A stretch of DNA of 32,231 nt from CAYLUN01 sp964386865 (GTDB taxonomy: Bacteria > Verrucomicrobiota > Kiritimatiellia > RFP12 > UBA1067). Within the stretch, counting starts at the first letter, position 1. Each line of letters opens with the position of its first letter. Below are positions 9,621 through 17,838 of the stretch, piece by piece. Location: positions 1 to 32,231 of the forward strand of contig CAYLUN010000066.1 of the NCBI GenBank assembly GCA_964386865.1. Direction: 5' to 3'. The notes beneath the pieces were generated by a model, which ran no database searches, was not told the DNA's origin, and worked only from the letters and a program-made list of their open reading frames with translations. Both the position numbers and the translations under genes were made by a program.

Positions 9621-9968
9621 ATTAACTCGCAACAACTAGCGACTGAGGCCGCGCTGGCTTTGGACGCCAAGCTGGCGCAGGACATTCGCGTCTTTGACGT
9701 GCGCGGTCTTTCGTCCGTGACGGACTTCTATATTGTCGCGACCGGAACGTCCGCGCCGCACCTGAAGGCGTTGATCGGCGAAACGCAGCGCCACATGAAG
9801 GATCTCGGCGTCGCGTGGTCGCGCACATCCGGCGACCCGGACAGCGGGTGGGTCGTGGTGGATTTTGTGCACGCGGTCGTTCACGTGTTTTCGACCGAGG
9901 CCCGCGCGTACTATGCGATCGAGAAGCTCTGGGCTACAGCCAAAGAGCTTCCGACCCCTCGTGCGTAA
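9621..9968 (+). CDS. rsfS: Ribosomal silencing factor RsfS, apparent ATT start
   Basis: 115 residues from ATT 9621. RsfS (Iojap family) binds ribosomal protein uL14 and blocks subunit joining in starvation. The family core is clear: DIRVFDVRGLSSVTDFYIVATGTSAPHLKAL, then DSGWVVVDFVHAVVHVFSTEARAYYAIEKLW. The N-terminal helix typical of the family (NSQQLATEAALALDAKLAQ) lies upstream of the first conventional start in this frame (TTG 9660) and is recovered only by starting at ATT, which has a strong SD. The gene product is nearly certain; the ATT start is likely but not proven. Its last 35 bp overlap the convergent probable anti-sigma gene. Confidence 0.9.
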   Translation: MNSQQLATEAALALDAKLAQDIRVFDVRGLSSVTDFYIVATGTSAPHLKALIGETQRHMKDLGVAWSRTSGDPDSGWVVVDFVHAVVHVFSTEARAYYAIEKLWATAKELPTPRA

Positions 9969-10359
9969 AGAACGCCTCCTCGTCGAGCCCTTGGATGTCG
10001 AGCAGGCGAGTGGCGAACTCGCTGGCTCCGCCAGCGGGCGTGGCCGCGGTCTGAGGCGCTCCGAGATCCAGGAGGAGGTTCACGGTCTGCGCGTGGCGGC
10101 CGGCCCGCAGCGCGAGGTGCGTGTGAACCGCGGTCGCGGCCAGCATGGCGAGCGCCGCGGCAGCCGCGACGGCGCGTAGGAGCGGGGCAAAGTGAAGGCG
10201 GAAGCGGCGCCGCATGGCGTGCCGCGCCGCCTCGTCGCGAATGGCTTGTAGGGCGCGCTGGGAAGGCCCTCCGATTTGCTGGAAGCCGTCGTTGACGAGG
10301 GGCTTCAGCCACGTCAGATCCCGCTCAAGGTCGCCGTCAGGGCTTTTTTTCTCGTTCAT
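9934..10359 (-). CDS. Probable anti-sigma factor, single membrane span
   Basis: 141 residues. The N-terminal ~60 residues are charged and probably cytoplasmic (DLERDLTWLKPLVNDGF...). One hydrophobic span follows at about 57-80 (LLRAVAAAAALAMLAATAV), then a short outer tail ending in LLDIQGLDEEAFF. The gene begins 2 nt after the ECF sigma stop, with GAGGAG 8 nt upstream of ATG 10359; ATG 10365 is possible but too close to that SD. There is no HxxxCxxC zinc motif. The anti-sigma role rests on position, size and topology only. Confidence 0.6.
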   Translation of the reverse strand: MNEKKSPDGDLERDLTWLKPLVNDGFQQIGGPSQRALQAIRDEAARHAMRRRFRLHFAPLLRAVAAAAALAMLAATAVHTHLALRAGRHAQTVNLLLDLGAPQTAATPAGGASEFATRLLDIQGLDEEAFFTHEGSEALWL

Positions 10360-10361
10360 GG

Positions 10362-10943
10362 TCATCGCTCCTCGGCAAGCGCCTTTTTCAATTTCGTCAT
10401 CGCGTCGTGCATGCGTCCTAGCGCGGTGTTCAGCGGTATGTTCAGGGTCTCCGCGATCTCCCCGAACGGCAGGTCGCCCTGAACGCGCAGCAAAAACACT
10501 TCGCGCTGCACCTCCGGCAGTTTTGCGACCGCTCGCATCACGCGCCTCGTCAGGTCTTCTCGCTCGACGCGAACGGCTGGCCCGCAATCGGTCGACATCA
10601 GCTGATCCAACAGCGGCTGGTCGTCTTCGCTCTCGACCGCGTCGAGGCTGATATCCGGCTTCCGCTTGCGGCGGAAATCGATAACCAGATTACGGGCGAT
10701 CTTCCACAGCCAAGCCTTGAAGGAGACGTCGTTGAAGCGCCCCGCGTGCCGTATCACTCGAAACCATAGATCCTGAAAGAGGTCTTCCGCATCGGCACGG
10801 TTACCGGTCATGCCGACAAACCACGGAAACAGGGCCTGCTTGTACCTCGCCACAAGCTGATCAAGCGCCGAGGCGTCACCTTTCGAGAAAGCGCTGAGCA
10901 GGTCGGCGTCGCTGGTCGTGTCATCTGTCGTTTCGTGTCTCAC
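10362..10943 (-). CDS. RNA polymerase sigma factor, ECF/RpoE-like
   Basis: 193 residues. Region 2 (~residues 24-95) shows LVARYKQALFPW, DAEDLFQDLWFRVI and the -10-reading WLWKIARNLVIDFRRKRK. Region 4 (~130-190) shows LPEVQREVFLLRVQGDLPFGEIAETLNIPLNTALGRMHDAM, a helix-turn-helix for -35 recognition. There is no region 3, as in ECF factors. The start is GTG 10943 without a visible SD; no ATG lies nearby in frame. It is followed directly by the probable anti-sigma gene and is divergent from the lipoprotein protease gene, which could be a target. Confidence 0.93.
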   Translation of the reverse strand: MRHETTDDTTSDADLLSAFSKGDASALDQLVARYKQALFPWFVGMTGNRADAEDLFQDLWFRVIRHAGRFNDVSFKAWLWKIARNLVIDFRRKRKPDISLDAVESEDDQPLLDQLMSTDCGPAVRVEREDLTRRVMRAVAKLPEVQREVFLLRVQGDLPFGEIAETLNIPLNTALGRMHDAMTKLKKALAEER

Positions 10944-10961
10944 AATAAAAAACGAATGTCG

Positions 10962-10990
10962 TTGCTCTTTATTGGCCAGATTCTTATGAT
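10962..10990 (+). promoter_or_regulatory. Candidate promoter of the lipoprotein metallopeptidase gene
   Basis: TTGCTC (10962-10967), a 17-bp spacer and TATGAT (10985-10990, five of six consensus bases). The leader to ATG 11055 would be about 58 nt and includes an AGGGAG SD. It lies in the 100-bp divergent region shared with the ECF sigma gene. Confidence 0.42.
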
Positions 10991-11054
10991 TTTCGGCGCG
11001 GGATACAAGCAGGAAGTTTGAGAACGCCAGAAAATTGTCGAGAGGGAGATGCTG

Positions 11055-12776
11055 ATGCTTGCTGGACAGGAGTGTAGGGCGGGATGGCTGGGGCTTTTTG
11101 CTGCGGCTTTGGCGGCATGTTCGGGCTGCCTGAGCCTGCCGGTCGCGCGCGATTCTGACCGCGCCGTGCAGTGCAGGCGCGACCTCAAGCAGGCTGAGCG
11201 GTTGAGGGGGCTGCCGCTCACGCGCGAGGTGGGCATCGGGCGGGAGTCGCCGGCTGAGCTGCGGGCGGCGCTCACGAAGGAGCTGGAGAAGGCGGAGAAC
11301 CGCGCCTTTCTGAAGGACACCGACGTCTTATTGAAGGAGCTGAGGGTGCTGAAGCCTGCGGACGACCTGAACGCCATCTACCTGAATTTGATGACGGAGC
11401 AAGTTGCGGCTTACTACGACCCTGAAGCGAAGCGCGTGGCCTATGTGGAGGGCAATGGGGGGGCGGAAACGAACAGCGCGGCCTTCCCGGGCATGGAGCG
11501 CTTTGTGTATGTGCACGAGTTCTGCCACGCCGTCGAGGACAGCCATTTCGATCTGGACCGTCTCGCGAAGGAGTCGATGAGCGACTTCGATCGCAATTTG
11601 GCGCTGACGTCGCTCGTGGAGGGGGACGCGGTTTTGGTGGGGCTGGATAGCGTGTTCGCGGAGCTGCCGGTCAATACGGCGACGCCGCTGGGCGGGCTCG
11701 TTGTCGGCCTGATGGGGCAGCTGGACATCTCTGACGCCATGGAGAAGGAAATGGGGGGGTGCCCCGCATTCTTAGCTGGCACGCTGGTTCGGCCTTACTT
11801 GGACGGCGGAGTCTTTGTGAACCGGATGCGGCGGGAGGCGGGGTGGGGGCGGGTCGACGAGGCCTACCGGGAGCGGGTGCCCGTGACCACGGCGGAGATC
11901 CTGTACCCTGAGCGTCGCTATTTGAGGCCTTTCCGCGCGGTCCGATTGCGGCCTGCGCCCGCGGCGTTTGGGTGTGCGGTTGGGTCTGTCGCGACGAATA
12001 CGCTGGGTGCGATGGGCATGGCGCTGTGGCTGAGCGGCGAGGAGTCGAAGGCGGCGGGGGACTTCGGCTTTCTCAAAGGCTGGATGGGGGATCGTCTGTT
12101 CCTGGTGCGCGACAGCGCCGGAGGCGTGGCGGAGACCGTCTGGCTGAGCTGCTGGGATCGTCCTTACCTCGCTTGGGAGTTCGCCCGGCACGCGAGACGG
12201 CGGCTTCAGGAGACTTTCGGCTCTGCGCCGTGGACCGTGAAGCGCGAAGGAAAATTGGTCGCGATTGTCTGGGCGGGCCGCGACGGAGCGTCGCTGACGC
12301 AGGCCGAATGCGAGAAGCGCGCGAATATGGTTCTGGCGGCGACGGCGATCGAACCGGATAAGGATTTTCCGAACGGGCACGTATCGGCGCTGAACGACTT
12401 GCCCTGGCCTTTGAGGTTCCCTCGCTACGAGGGGTACTCGGGCGGAATGGAGGTGCTGGGCGGACATGCGGTAGACGTGTGTGTGGGCTCCTGTTTCTCA
12501 AGGTTCAATATCGCGGATGGCCTGCTGGTGAGGGCGGAGTCGAACCCTGACCGGCACTATTACGGGTTGTGCGGCGGGATGGTGCGGCATGTTCGGGATG
12601 AGCGTTCGGCGTTTACATTTTGGAAGATACCGCTGCTGGCTGCGTGGTTCAGCCGGAAAGACGAGACAGGCGAGAAATATCGTTGGCGCGTGTTGTGGGG
12701 GCTGGCGGCTTACGGAGATGAACGCTCCGCTCACATTTTGCTGATGCCGGTGTGGCACGCCGAAAAGAATAAGTAA
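11055..12776 (+). CDS. Lipoprotein with HExxH metallopeptidase motif
   Basis: 573 residues. The signal peptide ends in a lipobox, LAAC with Cys22, so the protein is probably membrane-anchored outside the cytoplasm. VYVHEFCHAVEDSHFD contains HEFCH at residues 154-158, and LVEGDA about 31 residues later supplies a likely third zinc ligand (Glu189), matching gluzincin-like proteins with a VHELTHALQDQHF-type site. The C-terminal ~150 residues (LPWPLRFPRYEGYSGG..., KYRWRVLWGL) are an unrecognised beta-rich region. ATG 11055 is chosen over 11049 because AGGGAG lies 6 nt before it. Proteolytic activity and substrate are inferred. It is divergent from the sigma/anti-sigma pair. Confidence 0.78.
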   Translation: MLAGQECRAGWLGLFAAALAACSGCLSLPVARDSDRAVQCRRDLKQAERLRGLPLTREVGIGRESPAELRAALTKELEKAENRAFLKDTDVLLKELRVLKPADDLNAIYLNLMTEQVAAYYDPEAKRVAYVEGNGGAETNSAAFPGMERFVYVHEFCHAVEDSHFDLDRLAKESMSDFDRNLALTSLVEGDAVLVGLDSVFAELPVNTATPLGGLVVGLMGQLDISDAMEKEMGGCPAFLAGTLVRPYLDGGVFVNRMRREAGWGRVDEAYRERVPVTTAEILYPERRYLRPFRAVRLRPAPAAFGCAVGSVATNTLGAMGMALWLSGEESKAAGDFGFLKGWMGDRLFLVRDSAGGVAETVWLSCWDRPYLAWEFARHARRRLQETFGSAPWTVKREGKLVAIVWAGRDGASLTQAECEKRANMVLAATAIEPDKDFPNGHVSALNDLPWPLRFPRYEGYSGGMEVLGGHAVDVCVGSCFSRFNIADGLLVRAESNPDRHYYGLCGGMVRHVRDERSAFTFWKIPLLAAWFSRKDETGEKYRWRVLWGLAAYGDERSAHILLMPVWHAEKNK

Positions 12777-12778
12777 GT

Positions 12779-12821
12779 GGCGCAACAAGTACGCGGCCTA
12801 GGTACAAATACGGGTTGCGCC
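12779..12821. terminator. Hairpin between convergent genes
   Basis: GGCGCAAC (12779-12786) and GTTGCGCC (12814-12821) form a perfect 8-bp stem around a 27-nt loop that contains a further GTAC...GTAC pairing. A short CATAA/TTATG inverted repeat lies at 12831-12846. It sits in the 85-bp gap between the ends of the metallopeptidase and sulfatase-maturase genes, so it could terminate both. There is no T-run. Confidence 0.35.
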
Positions 12822-12861
12822 GTAACGTCGCATAATATAGGTTATGACAAGTAATGTCGGG

Positions 12862-13986
12862 CTATGGAGTCGATCGCTCTTTTCGAACCTTGGCCGCCAG
12901 TTCCTCGAAACGAGGCAGCGTATAGGCGTAAAACGTCTTCCAGCCCGCGCACAGGTAGCTCAGCGCAGACGCCGCGCCAGCCGTATGACCCACCCGGTTC
13001 TTCGGGCAATCACCCGCGCACAGGGCGAAATAGTCGCACGACGAACACGCCGCATGCGTCCTCCTTTTCCGCTCGCCAAAGCTCTTAAATCGCTCGCCCT
13101 CAGCCAGTTCCTCCCACGTATCCGTAAGGACGTTGCCAAGCCTCAGCTCCGGCAAGACGTGAAAGTCGCACGGATAGACGTCGCCGTTGTACTCCACGAC
13201 AAAATACTGACGGCAGTCGAGGCCCGCGGTGCAACAGATGTCGCGGCCGGTCACGAGCTTCGCTAGAATCGTGTCGAACAGCCTCACCGACACCTTGCGC
13301 GTGTCGCTCCCGTACCACCGGTCAAAAATTGCGCACAGAAAGCTCCCCCACTCGGCTGGCTCGACACAGTAGGGGGCTGCCCTCCCCTGCCCGTCCAGTT
13401 CCACGCACTCGATGAACTGCACAAACGACGCCCCCACCACACCCACCAGGTAGTCGTAGACCTCTACAGGATGCCTGACGTTGTGCTTGCTCACCAGAGC
13501 CAGAAGATTAAACTCCGCGCCGTTGCGCTTCAAGCACGCGATGCCGTCCAACACCTTGCGGTGCGAACCGCCTCCGCTCAGATCCACGCGCGCCGCGTCG
13601 TGAAGCGCCTCAGGGCCATCCAGGCTCACGCCCGTCAGAAACCGGCACGCCCGAAACTGGCGCGCCAGCCGATCCGACAACAGCGTGCCGTTTGTCTGCA
13701 CCGCGTTGGACACGTTCGCGCCACGCCGCGCATACGCCAGCTGCAGATCGGTGACGCGCTCGTAGAACGCCCCCCCCATCAGCAGCGGCTCGCCGCCCTG
13801 CCACACGAACGAGTAGACGGGCTGCTCAGTCTCGAGATACGACCTCACCGTCCGCAGCAACACCTCGTCCGACATGCGGTGCGTGACCGCCTCCGGATAG
13901 AGCCCGCCACGGTCCAGATAAAAGCAGTACGGGCAGCGCAGGTTGCAGTCAGCCGACGCCGGCTTGATCAAGAGCGAGTAGTTCAT
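12862..13986 (-). CDS. Anaerobic sulfatase-maturating enzyme, radical SAM/SPASM
   Basis: 374 residues. It converts the active-site Cys or Ser of sulfatases to formylglycine with S-adenosylmethionine and iron-sulfur clusters. The radical-SAM cluster motif CNLRCPYC is at residues 14-21 in the family-typical SLLIKPASADCNLRCPYCFY context. VWQGGEPLL and QTNGTLL follow, and the C-terminal SPASM region carries CCTAGLDC, YPCDFH, CSSCDYFALCAGDCPKNR and a final Cys, enough for two auxiliary clusters. ATG 13986 gives the family N-terminus; GTG 14004 would add six residues. It is last in the ispF-led minus-strand run. No sulfatase gene lies nearby, so it probably acts on sulfatases encoded elsewhere. Another protein modified by the same chemistry cannot be excluded. 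Confidence 0.9.
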   Translation of the reverse strand: MNYSLLIKPASADCNLRCPYCFYLDRGGLYPEAVTHRMSDEVLLRTVRSYLETEQPVYSFVWQGGEPLLMGGAFYERVTDLQLAYARRGANVSNAVQTNGTLLSDRLARQFRACRFLTGVSLDGPEALHDAARVDLSGGGSHRKVLDGIACLKRNGAEFNLLALVSKHNVRHPVEVYDYLVGVVGASFVQFIECVELDGQGRAAPYCVEPAEWGSFLCAIFDRWYGSDTRKVSVRLFDTILAKLVTGRDICCTAGLDCRQYFVVEYNGDVYPCDFHVLPELRLGNVLTDTWEELAEGERFKSFGERKRRTHAACSSCDYFALCAGDCPKNRVGHTAGAASALSYLCAGWKTFYAYTLPRFEELAAKVRKERSTP

Positions 13987-14000
13987 GCCCCCCACCCCAC

Positions 14001-14924
14001 TCACACCGCCATCATCCGAATCATTTCCTTCACGCGCTTTTCGAACGCCGCGTGGCTGAGCGACTCGAGCTTCTCAACGCTGAACCCCTCCACGCAGAAA
14101 GACGCCATGACGCTGGCGCAGATCAGCGCCTCACGCATGACCCGCTCCGTAACGCGGCCAGCCTGGGCCAAGTAGCCCATAAACGCGCCCGCGTACGTGT
14201 CGCCCGCGCCGGTCGGATCCTTGAGCTCGCGAACCGGATACGCCGGAACGATGAACACGCCCTTCTTCGAGAACAGCAGCGCCCCGTGCTCGCCCTTCTT
14301 CACAAGCACATACGAGGGCCCCATTTTCAGCAGCGCGTCCGCGCAGTCGCGCAGGTTCCACTTGCCCGTCAGCAGCCGAGCTTCTCCGTCGTTCACCGTC
14401 AGCAGGTCAACCTGGCGGATCACCTTCTTCAGCGCCGGCCGCGCGATGTCGATCCACAGGTTCATCGTGTCCAGCGCCACGAAACGCGGGCTCTTCGCCT
14501 GCTTAAGCACGTGGAGCTGCAGCTCGGGCTGAATGTTGCCCAGCAGCACAAACGGCGCGCTGCGGTAAGCCTCCGGCAACACCGGCTGAAAGTCCGCGAA
14601 CACGCCCAGCTCAGTCTTGAGCGTCGTCCGCTCGATCATGTTCTCGTCGTAGCGGCACGCCCAGCGGAACGTCGCCCCCGGCCGGCGCTGCACGCCGGAC
14701 AGGTCGATCCCGAACGCCTCCCAGCGCTTGTCAAACGCCTTCGGGTAGTCAGCCCCCACCACCCCCACGGCGCCCACATGCTCGAAGAAGGACGCCGCGG
14801 CCGTCGCGAACGGCAGCGAGCCGCCCATTAGCTCCTTGCGGCTCGCCTCCCTCGTCTCGACGTCATCGATGCCGATCGAACCCACCATCCACACGCGCAC
14901 CGCGCCTGCCTTGCTCTTCTTCAT
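14001..14924 (-). CDS. PfkB-family carbohydrate/nucleoside kinase
   Basis: 307 residues. The ribokinase fold is shown by the N-terminal VWMVGSIGIDDV, the Gly-rich LMGGSLPFATAAAS, VDLLTVNDGEARLL mid-protein and the C-terminal PfkB signature DPTGAGDTYAGAF with the catalytic Asp and anion-hole glycines. The family phosphorylates sugars or nucleosides; the substrate cannot be read from sequence. ATG 14924 is chosen because GGGAGG lies 5 nt upstream; a GTG at 14942 would overlap aroQ. It is 14 nt from its neighbours on both sides. Confidence 0.92.
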   Translation of the reverse strand: MKKSKAGAVRVWMVGSIGIDDVETREASRKELMGGSLPFATAAASFFEHVGAVGVVGADYPKAFDKRWEAFGIDLSGVQRRPGATFRWACRYDENMIERTTLKTELGVFADFQPVLPEAYRSAPFVLLGNIQPELQLHVLKQAKSPRFVALDTMNLWIDIARPALKKVIRQVDLLTVNDGEARLLTGKWNLRDCADALLKMGPSYVLVKKGEHGALLFSKKGVFIVPAYPVRELKDPTGAGDTYAGAFMGYLAQAGRVTERVMREALICASVMASFCVEGFSVEKLESLSHAAFEKRVKEMIRMMAV

Positions 14925-14938
14925 GCCTGCCTCCCTTT

Positions 14939-15373
14939 TCACTGGCCGAGCTGCCGCATCAGCGCCTCAAACGCCAGCACATACCCGTAGCCGCCGAAAC
15001 CCATGATCTGCCCCACGCACACGGGCGCCGTCAAGCTCTCGTGCCGGAACGACTCGCGCTTGTGCGTGTTGGACAGGTGAACCTCGACCGCGGGAAGGCC
15101 GCACGCGGAAAGCGCATCCCGCAGCGCCACGCTCGTATGCGTGTACGCGGCGGGGTTGATGATGATGCCATCGTACGCCCCGCGCGCCGCACCTATCGCG
15201 GCCACCAACTCGCCCTCGACGTCGCTCTGAAACGCCGACACCTGCGCGCCCCTCGCTTGCGCGAGCGCCTCCACTCGGCTCACAATGCTCGCCAACGTCT
15301 CCGAGCCATAGATGCCCGGCTCGCGCGTGCCCAGCAGCTTAAGGTTCGGACCATTCACCAGCAGAATCTTCAC
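14939..15373 (-). CDS. aroQ: 3-dehydroquinate dehydratase, type II
   Basis: 144 residues, the standard length. It dehydrates 3-dehydroquinate to 3-dehydroshikimate in the shikimate pathway as a dodecamer. Motifs are NGPNLKLLGTREPGIYG with the catalytic Arg/Tyr loop, QSDVEGELV (usually QSNxEGELI, so Asn to Asp here), INPAAYTHTSVALRDAL, and VEVHLSNTHKRESFRHES. The start is GTG 15373 with a strong AAGGAGG 6 nt upstream, giving the canonical MKILLVNGPN. It overlaps the end of ricT by 35 bp, suggesting translational coupling. Confidence 0.96.
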   Translation of the reverse strand: MKILLVNGPNLKLLGTREPGIYGSETLASIVSRVEALAQARGAQVSAFQSDVEGELVAAIGAARGAYDGIIINPAAYTHTSVALRDALSACGLPAVEVHLSNTHKRESFRHESLTAPVCVGQIMGFGGYGYVLAFEALMRQLGQ

Positions 15374-16217
15374 GACTATCCTCCTTGTCAGCGTCATCCT
15401 TTCGCGCCGCCCGGACAACCGTCAGGGACTCGCAGGGCACCACCAAAAAGCGCCCGTCCTTCGTGCGAACCGTCGCGCGCCCGCGCAGCACGTCGCGACC
15501 CACGACGAGCCCGTCCGCGCTCTCAGGCCCCGCGCAAGACACCACGCTTCCTGTCTCCGGCTGGCCTTCGCCCGCCTCGCGGTACTGCTCGTACTCGAAC
15601 CGCAGGCAGCACTTCAGCCTGCCGCAGCTGCCGTTGATCGTAACCGGGTTCAGCGACATCTCCTGCGCCTTGGCCATGCGCACGTTCACGGCGTGAAACT
15701 GCTTCTGCCACGTGCAGCAGCAGACCTCGCGCCCGCAGGAGCCCAGGCAGCCAATCAGCGCCGCCTCATCGCGAACACCGACCTGCCAGAGATCCACGTG
15801 CGTCTTGAAATCGCGCTGGATCTGCCCGAGAAAACGCCGCAGATCCACCGACAGCTGAGCCGCGTACCGCAGGAAGAGGCGGTCCCTGCCGTAAGAAAAC
15901 CGCGCGTAGAGCACCTTGACGTGCCCCTTTTCACGGCTGACCGAAACTTGAAACGCGTGCCTGGCTTTCTCTGCGAGAGCCGCGCCCTCGGCGAACCGGC
16001 CCTCATCCTCGGCCGCCCGCTTGCGCACCACCCGGAACGTTGGCGCCCGCTCGTTTCCGCCCTCGCCGATGCCATACAGGTCCAGCACCACGCCCACGTC
16101 CAAGCCGTAGTCAAGCTCCACCAGACACTCGTCGCCCGGCAAGAGCGCCAGCGACGCCGAGACCAGGCACTGGAACACGCCGTTCTCCGGCATCCTTATG
16201 CGCGCGACCGTTTGCAT
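15339..16217 (-). CDS. ricT: RicT/YaaT-type PSP1-domain protein
   Basis: 292 residues. The PSP1 C-terminal domain is shown by VKVLYARFSYGRDRLFLRYAAQL and the run GVRDEAALIGCLGSCGR (about 150-166) followed by CCC, VRMAKAQEMSLNPVTINGSCGRLKCCLRFEYEQY. These cysteines bind Fe-S in Bacillus RicT, which with RicA and RicF stimulates RNase Y processing and affects development. It directly follows holB and lies near tmk, an order shared with Firmicutes. No RicA/RicF homologue is seen here. ATG 16217 sits 1 nt after the holB stop; ATG 16238 would overlap holB by 20 nt. Confidence 0.9.
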   Translation of the reverse strand: MQTVARIRMPENGVFQCLVSASLALLPGDECLVELDYGLDVGVVLDLYGIGEGGNERAPTFRVVRKRAAEDEGRFAEGAALAEKARHAFQVSVSREKGHVKVLYARFSYGRDRLFLRYAAQLSVDLRRFLGQIQRDFKTHVDLWQVGVRDEAALIGCLGSCGREVCCCTWQKQFHAVNVRMAKAQEMSLNPVTINGSCGRLKCCLRFEYEQYREAGEGQPETGSVVSCAGPESADGLVVGRDVLRGRATVRTKDGRFLVVPCESLTVVRAARKDDADKEDSREDSAGEWSEP

Positions 16218-16218
16218 G

Positions 16219-17193
16219 CTACACCTGCTGTACTCCATGGTTCATTCGATCCAGCGCAACGGCCAGCAGCGTCTCTTCCGACAGGCTGCGCTCCATCTGC
16301 CGCCCGAGCTCTTCGACCGCGGTCACGTTGTAGATGGCCTGCGCCAGCGTGAGCCGCTCCGCGCGCTCCTTCAGCACCTGCAGCTTAGACTGGGTGTAAA
16401 CGAGCGCATCGCCGCCGCCCGCCCTCAGCACGAAGAGGTCGCGGAACCAGCGCATCAGCGTCAGCAGGAAGTCCATCCGCATCTCGCGGTACCGCGCGCC
16501 CACCTTGGCGTCGAAGACCTCGTCGTCCTCGTCAACTTTGCTCTCGGCCTGCGACTCCTCCGTCACCGTCTGCTCGGCCTTCGCCTTGATGTCGGCCAGC
16601 ACCGCGAATAGCATGTTCGACATCACCAGCCGCTCCAGACACTTGCCGTACAGAGGGCTCGCGAGCGTCTCGATCACCCGGCTCTTCCACGGCTCGCTCA
16701 GGTCGCGCACGTCGTCGAGGTCGATGCGCTGGCAGCGCGACACGATCGTCGGCAGCAGCTGCTGCGGCGCGTCGCTCAAGAGCAGGAACAGCGTCCTCTC
16801 CGGCGGCTCCTCCAGCGTCTTGAGGAACGCGTTGGCCGACGCGTCATTCAGCCGGTCCGCGCCGACCAGCACGCCCGCCTTCCACCCGCCGCCCAGCGAC
16901 GTCTGCGAGATTTCGTTGAGCAGCTTCTCGCGAACCTGCTCGGCGCTAATGACGCGCGACTTCTTCTCCGGAAAAACCCAGTGCACGTCGGCCTCAATCC
17001 GCTCGGCCACGCGCCGGCAGCCCTCGCACGCGCCGCACGGCCCGTCGGCCGACTTGCAGAAGAGCGCCTGCAAGATGCGCACGGCGAGCTCCATGCCGAT
17101 TCCGCGGATCGGCCCCACGATCAGGTAGCCGTGCGCGGGCCGGCCGGCCCGCAGCGCCCGCTGCACCATCTGGAACGTGTCGTTCAGTTGCAT
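16219..17193 (-). CDS. holB: DNA polymerase III subunit delta'
   Basis: 324 residues. It is part of the clamp-loader complex. The N-terminal AAA+ region shows HGYLIVGPIRGIGMEL, a degenerate P-loop as expected for the non-ATPase delta' subunit, a zinc module (CKSADGPCGACEGC), SANAFLKTLEEPPERTLFLLLSD (sensor/SRC neighbourhood) and IVSRCQRI. The C-terminal collar domain is weakly conserved. The start overlaps tmk by 10 bp. A diverged DnaX-like paralogue is the only alternative and is less likely given the lost Walker lysine. Confidence 0.93.
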   Translation of the reverse strand: MQLNDTFQMVQRALRAGRPAHGYLIVGPIRGIGMELAVRILQALFCKSADGPCGACEGCRRVAERIEADVHWVFPEKKSRVISAEQVREKLLNEISQTSLGGGWKAGVLVGADRLNDASANAFLKTLEEPPERTLFLLLSDAPQQLLPTIVSRCQRIDLDDVRDLSEPWKSRVIETLASPLYGKCLERLVMSNMLFAVLADIKAKAEQTVTEESQAESKVDEDDEVFDAKVGARYREMRMDFLLTLMRWFRDLFVLRAGGGDALVYTQSKLQVLKERAERLTLAQAIYNVTAVEELGRQMERSLSEETLLAVALDRMNHGVQQV

Positions 17194-17837
17194 GGGTTCA
17201 ACAGCCGCCCGAGGACGGCCTCCCGAATCTCCTGCTCCACAACATCCCGCTCGCGCTCCGAGTCGACCACGGCGAAGCGGCCCGGCTCTTCCCTCGCCAG
17301 CTCCAGAAAACCTTCGCGCAGGCGCACATGAAACGCGTCCGCTTCGCGCTCGATGCGGTCAGGCGCGGACAGCGTCTGCGCCACGCGATCGCGCAGCCGC
17401 GCCCGGCTGGTCTCAGGGCGCACGTCCAGCAGCACCGTCAAGTCCGGCTTTAGGCCCCCCGTCGCGAACGCGTTCGCCTCCCGCAAAGCCGCCAGGTCAA
17501 AGCCCCGGCCGAAGCCCTGATAGGCCAGCGTCGAGTCGTCGAAGCGGTCGCACAGCACCCATGTCCCGGCGTCCAGCGAAGGGCGGATGAGGCGCTCCAC
17601 ATGCTGCGCACGGCTGGCGAGAAAAAGCAGCACCTCCGCCCGGCCGACCGGCGCCTCGCCCGAGTGGTCGTGCTGCAGCAGGCCCCTGATCGCCTCGCCC
17701 GTGGGCGTGCCGCCGGGCTCGCGCGTGAGCGTTACCGCGACGCCCCGCCCGCGCAGAAACTCCGCCAGCAGGCGGATGTGCGTCGACTTTCCGCTGCCTT
17801 CGGGCCCTTCGAACGTAATGAATTTTCCGGTCGCCAT
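17184..17837 (-). CDS. tmk: Thymidylate kinase
   Basis: 217 residues. It phosphorylates dTMP to dTDP. P-loop FEGPEGSGKST (residues 9-19), TREPGGT, the DRFDDSTLAYQG substrate motif (family DR(Y/F)..S..AYQ) and LDVRPETSRAR (LDV of the TMPK signature) are present. ATG 17837 lies 1 nt after the cysS stop. The frame is open upstream, but the added residues are arginine-rich and antisense in character, so the shorter start is used. Confidence 0.96.
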   Translation of the reverse strand: MATGKFITFEGPEGSGKSTHIRLLAEFLRGRGVAVTLTREPGGTPTGEAIRGLLQHDHSGEAPVGRAEVLLFLASRAQHVERLIRPSLDAGTWVLCDRFDDSTLAYQGFGRGFDLAALREANAFATGGLKPDLTVLLDVRPETSRARLRDRVAQTLSAPDRIEREADAFHVRLREGFLELAREEPGRFAVVDSERERDVVEQEIREAVLGRLLNPCN

Positions 17838-17838
17838 A

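Noticed and set aside
10944..11040. Minus-strand promoter for the ECF sigma gene (TTGTAT, 17 bp, AAGAAT)
   Set aside because: Only about three and four consensus matches, and it overlaps the better plus-strand promoter; no ECF-type GAAC motif was found either.
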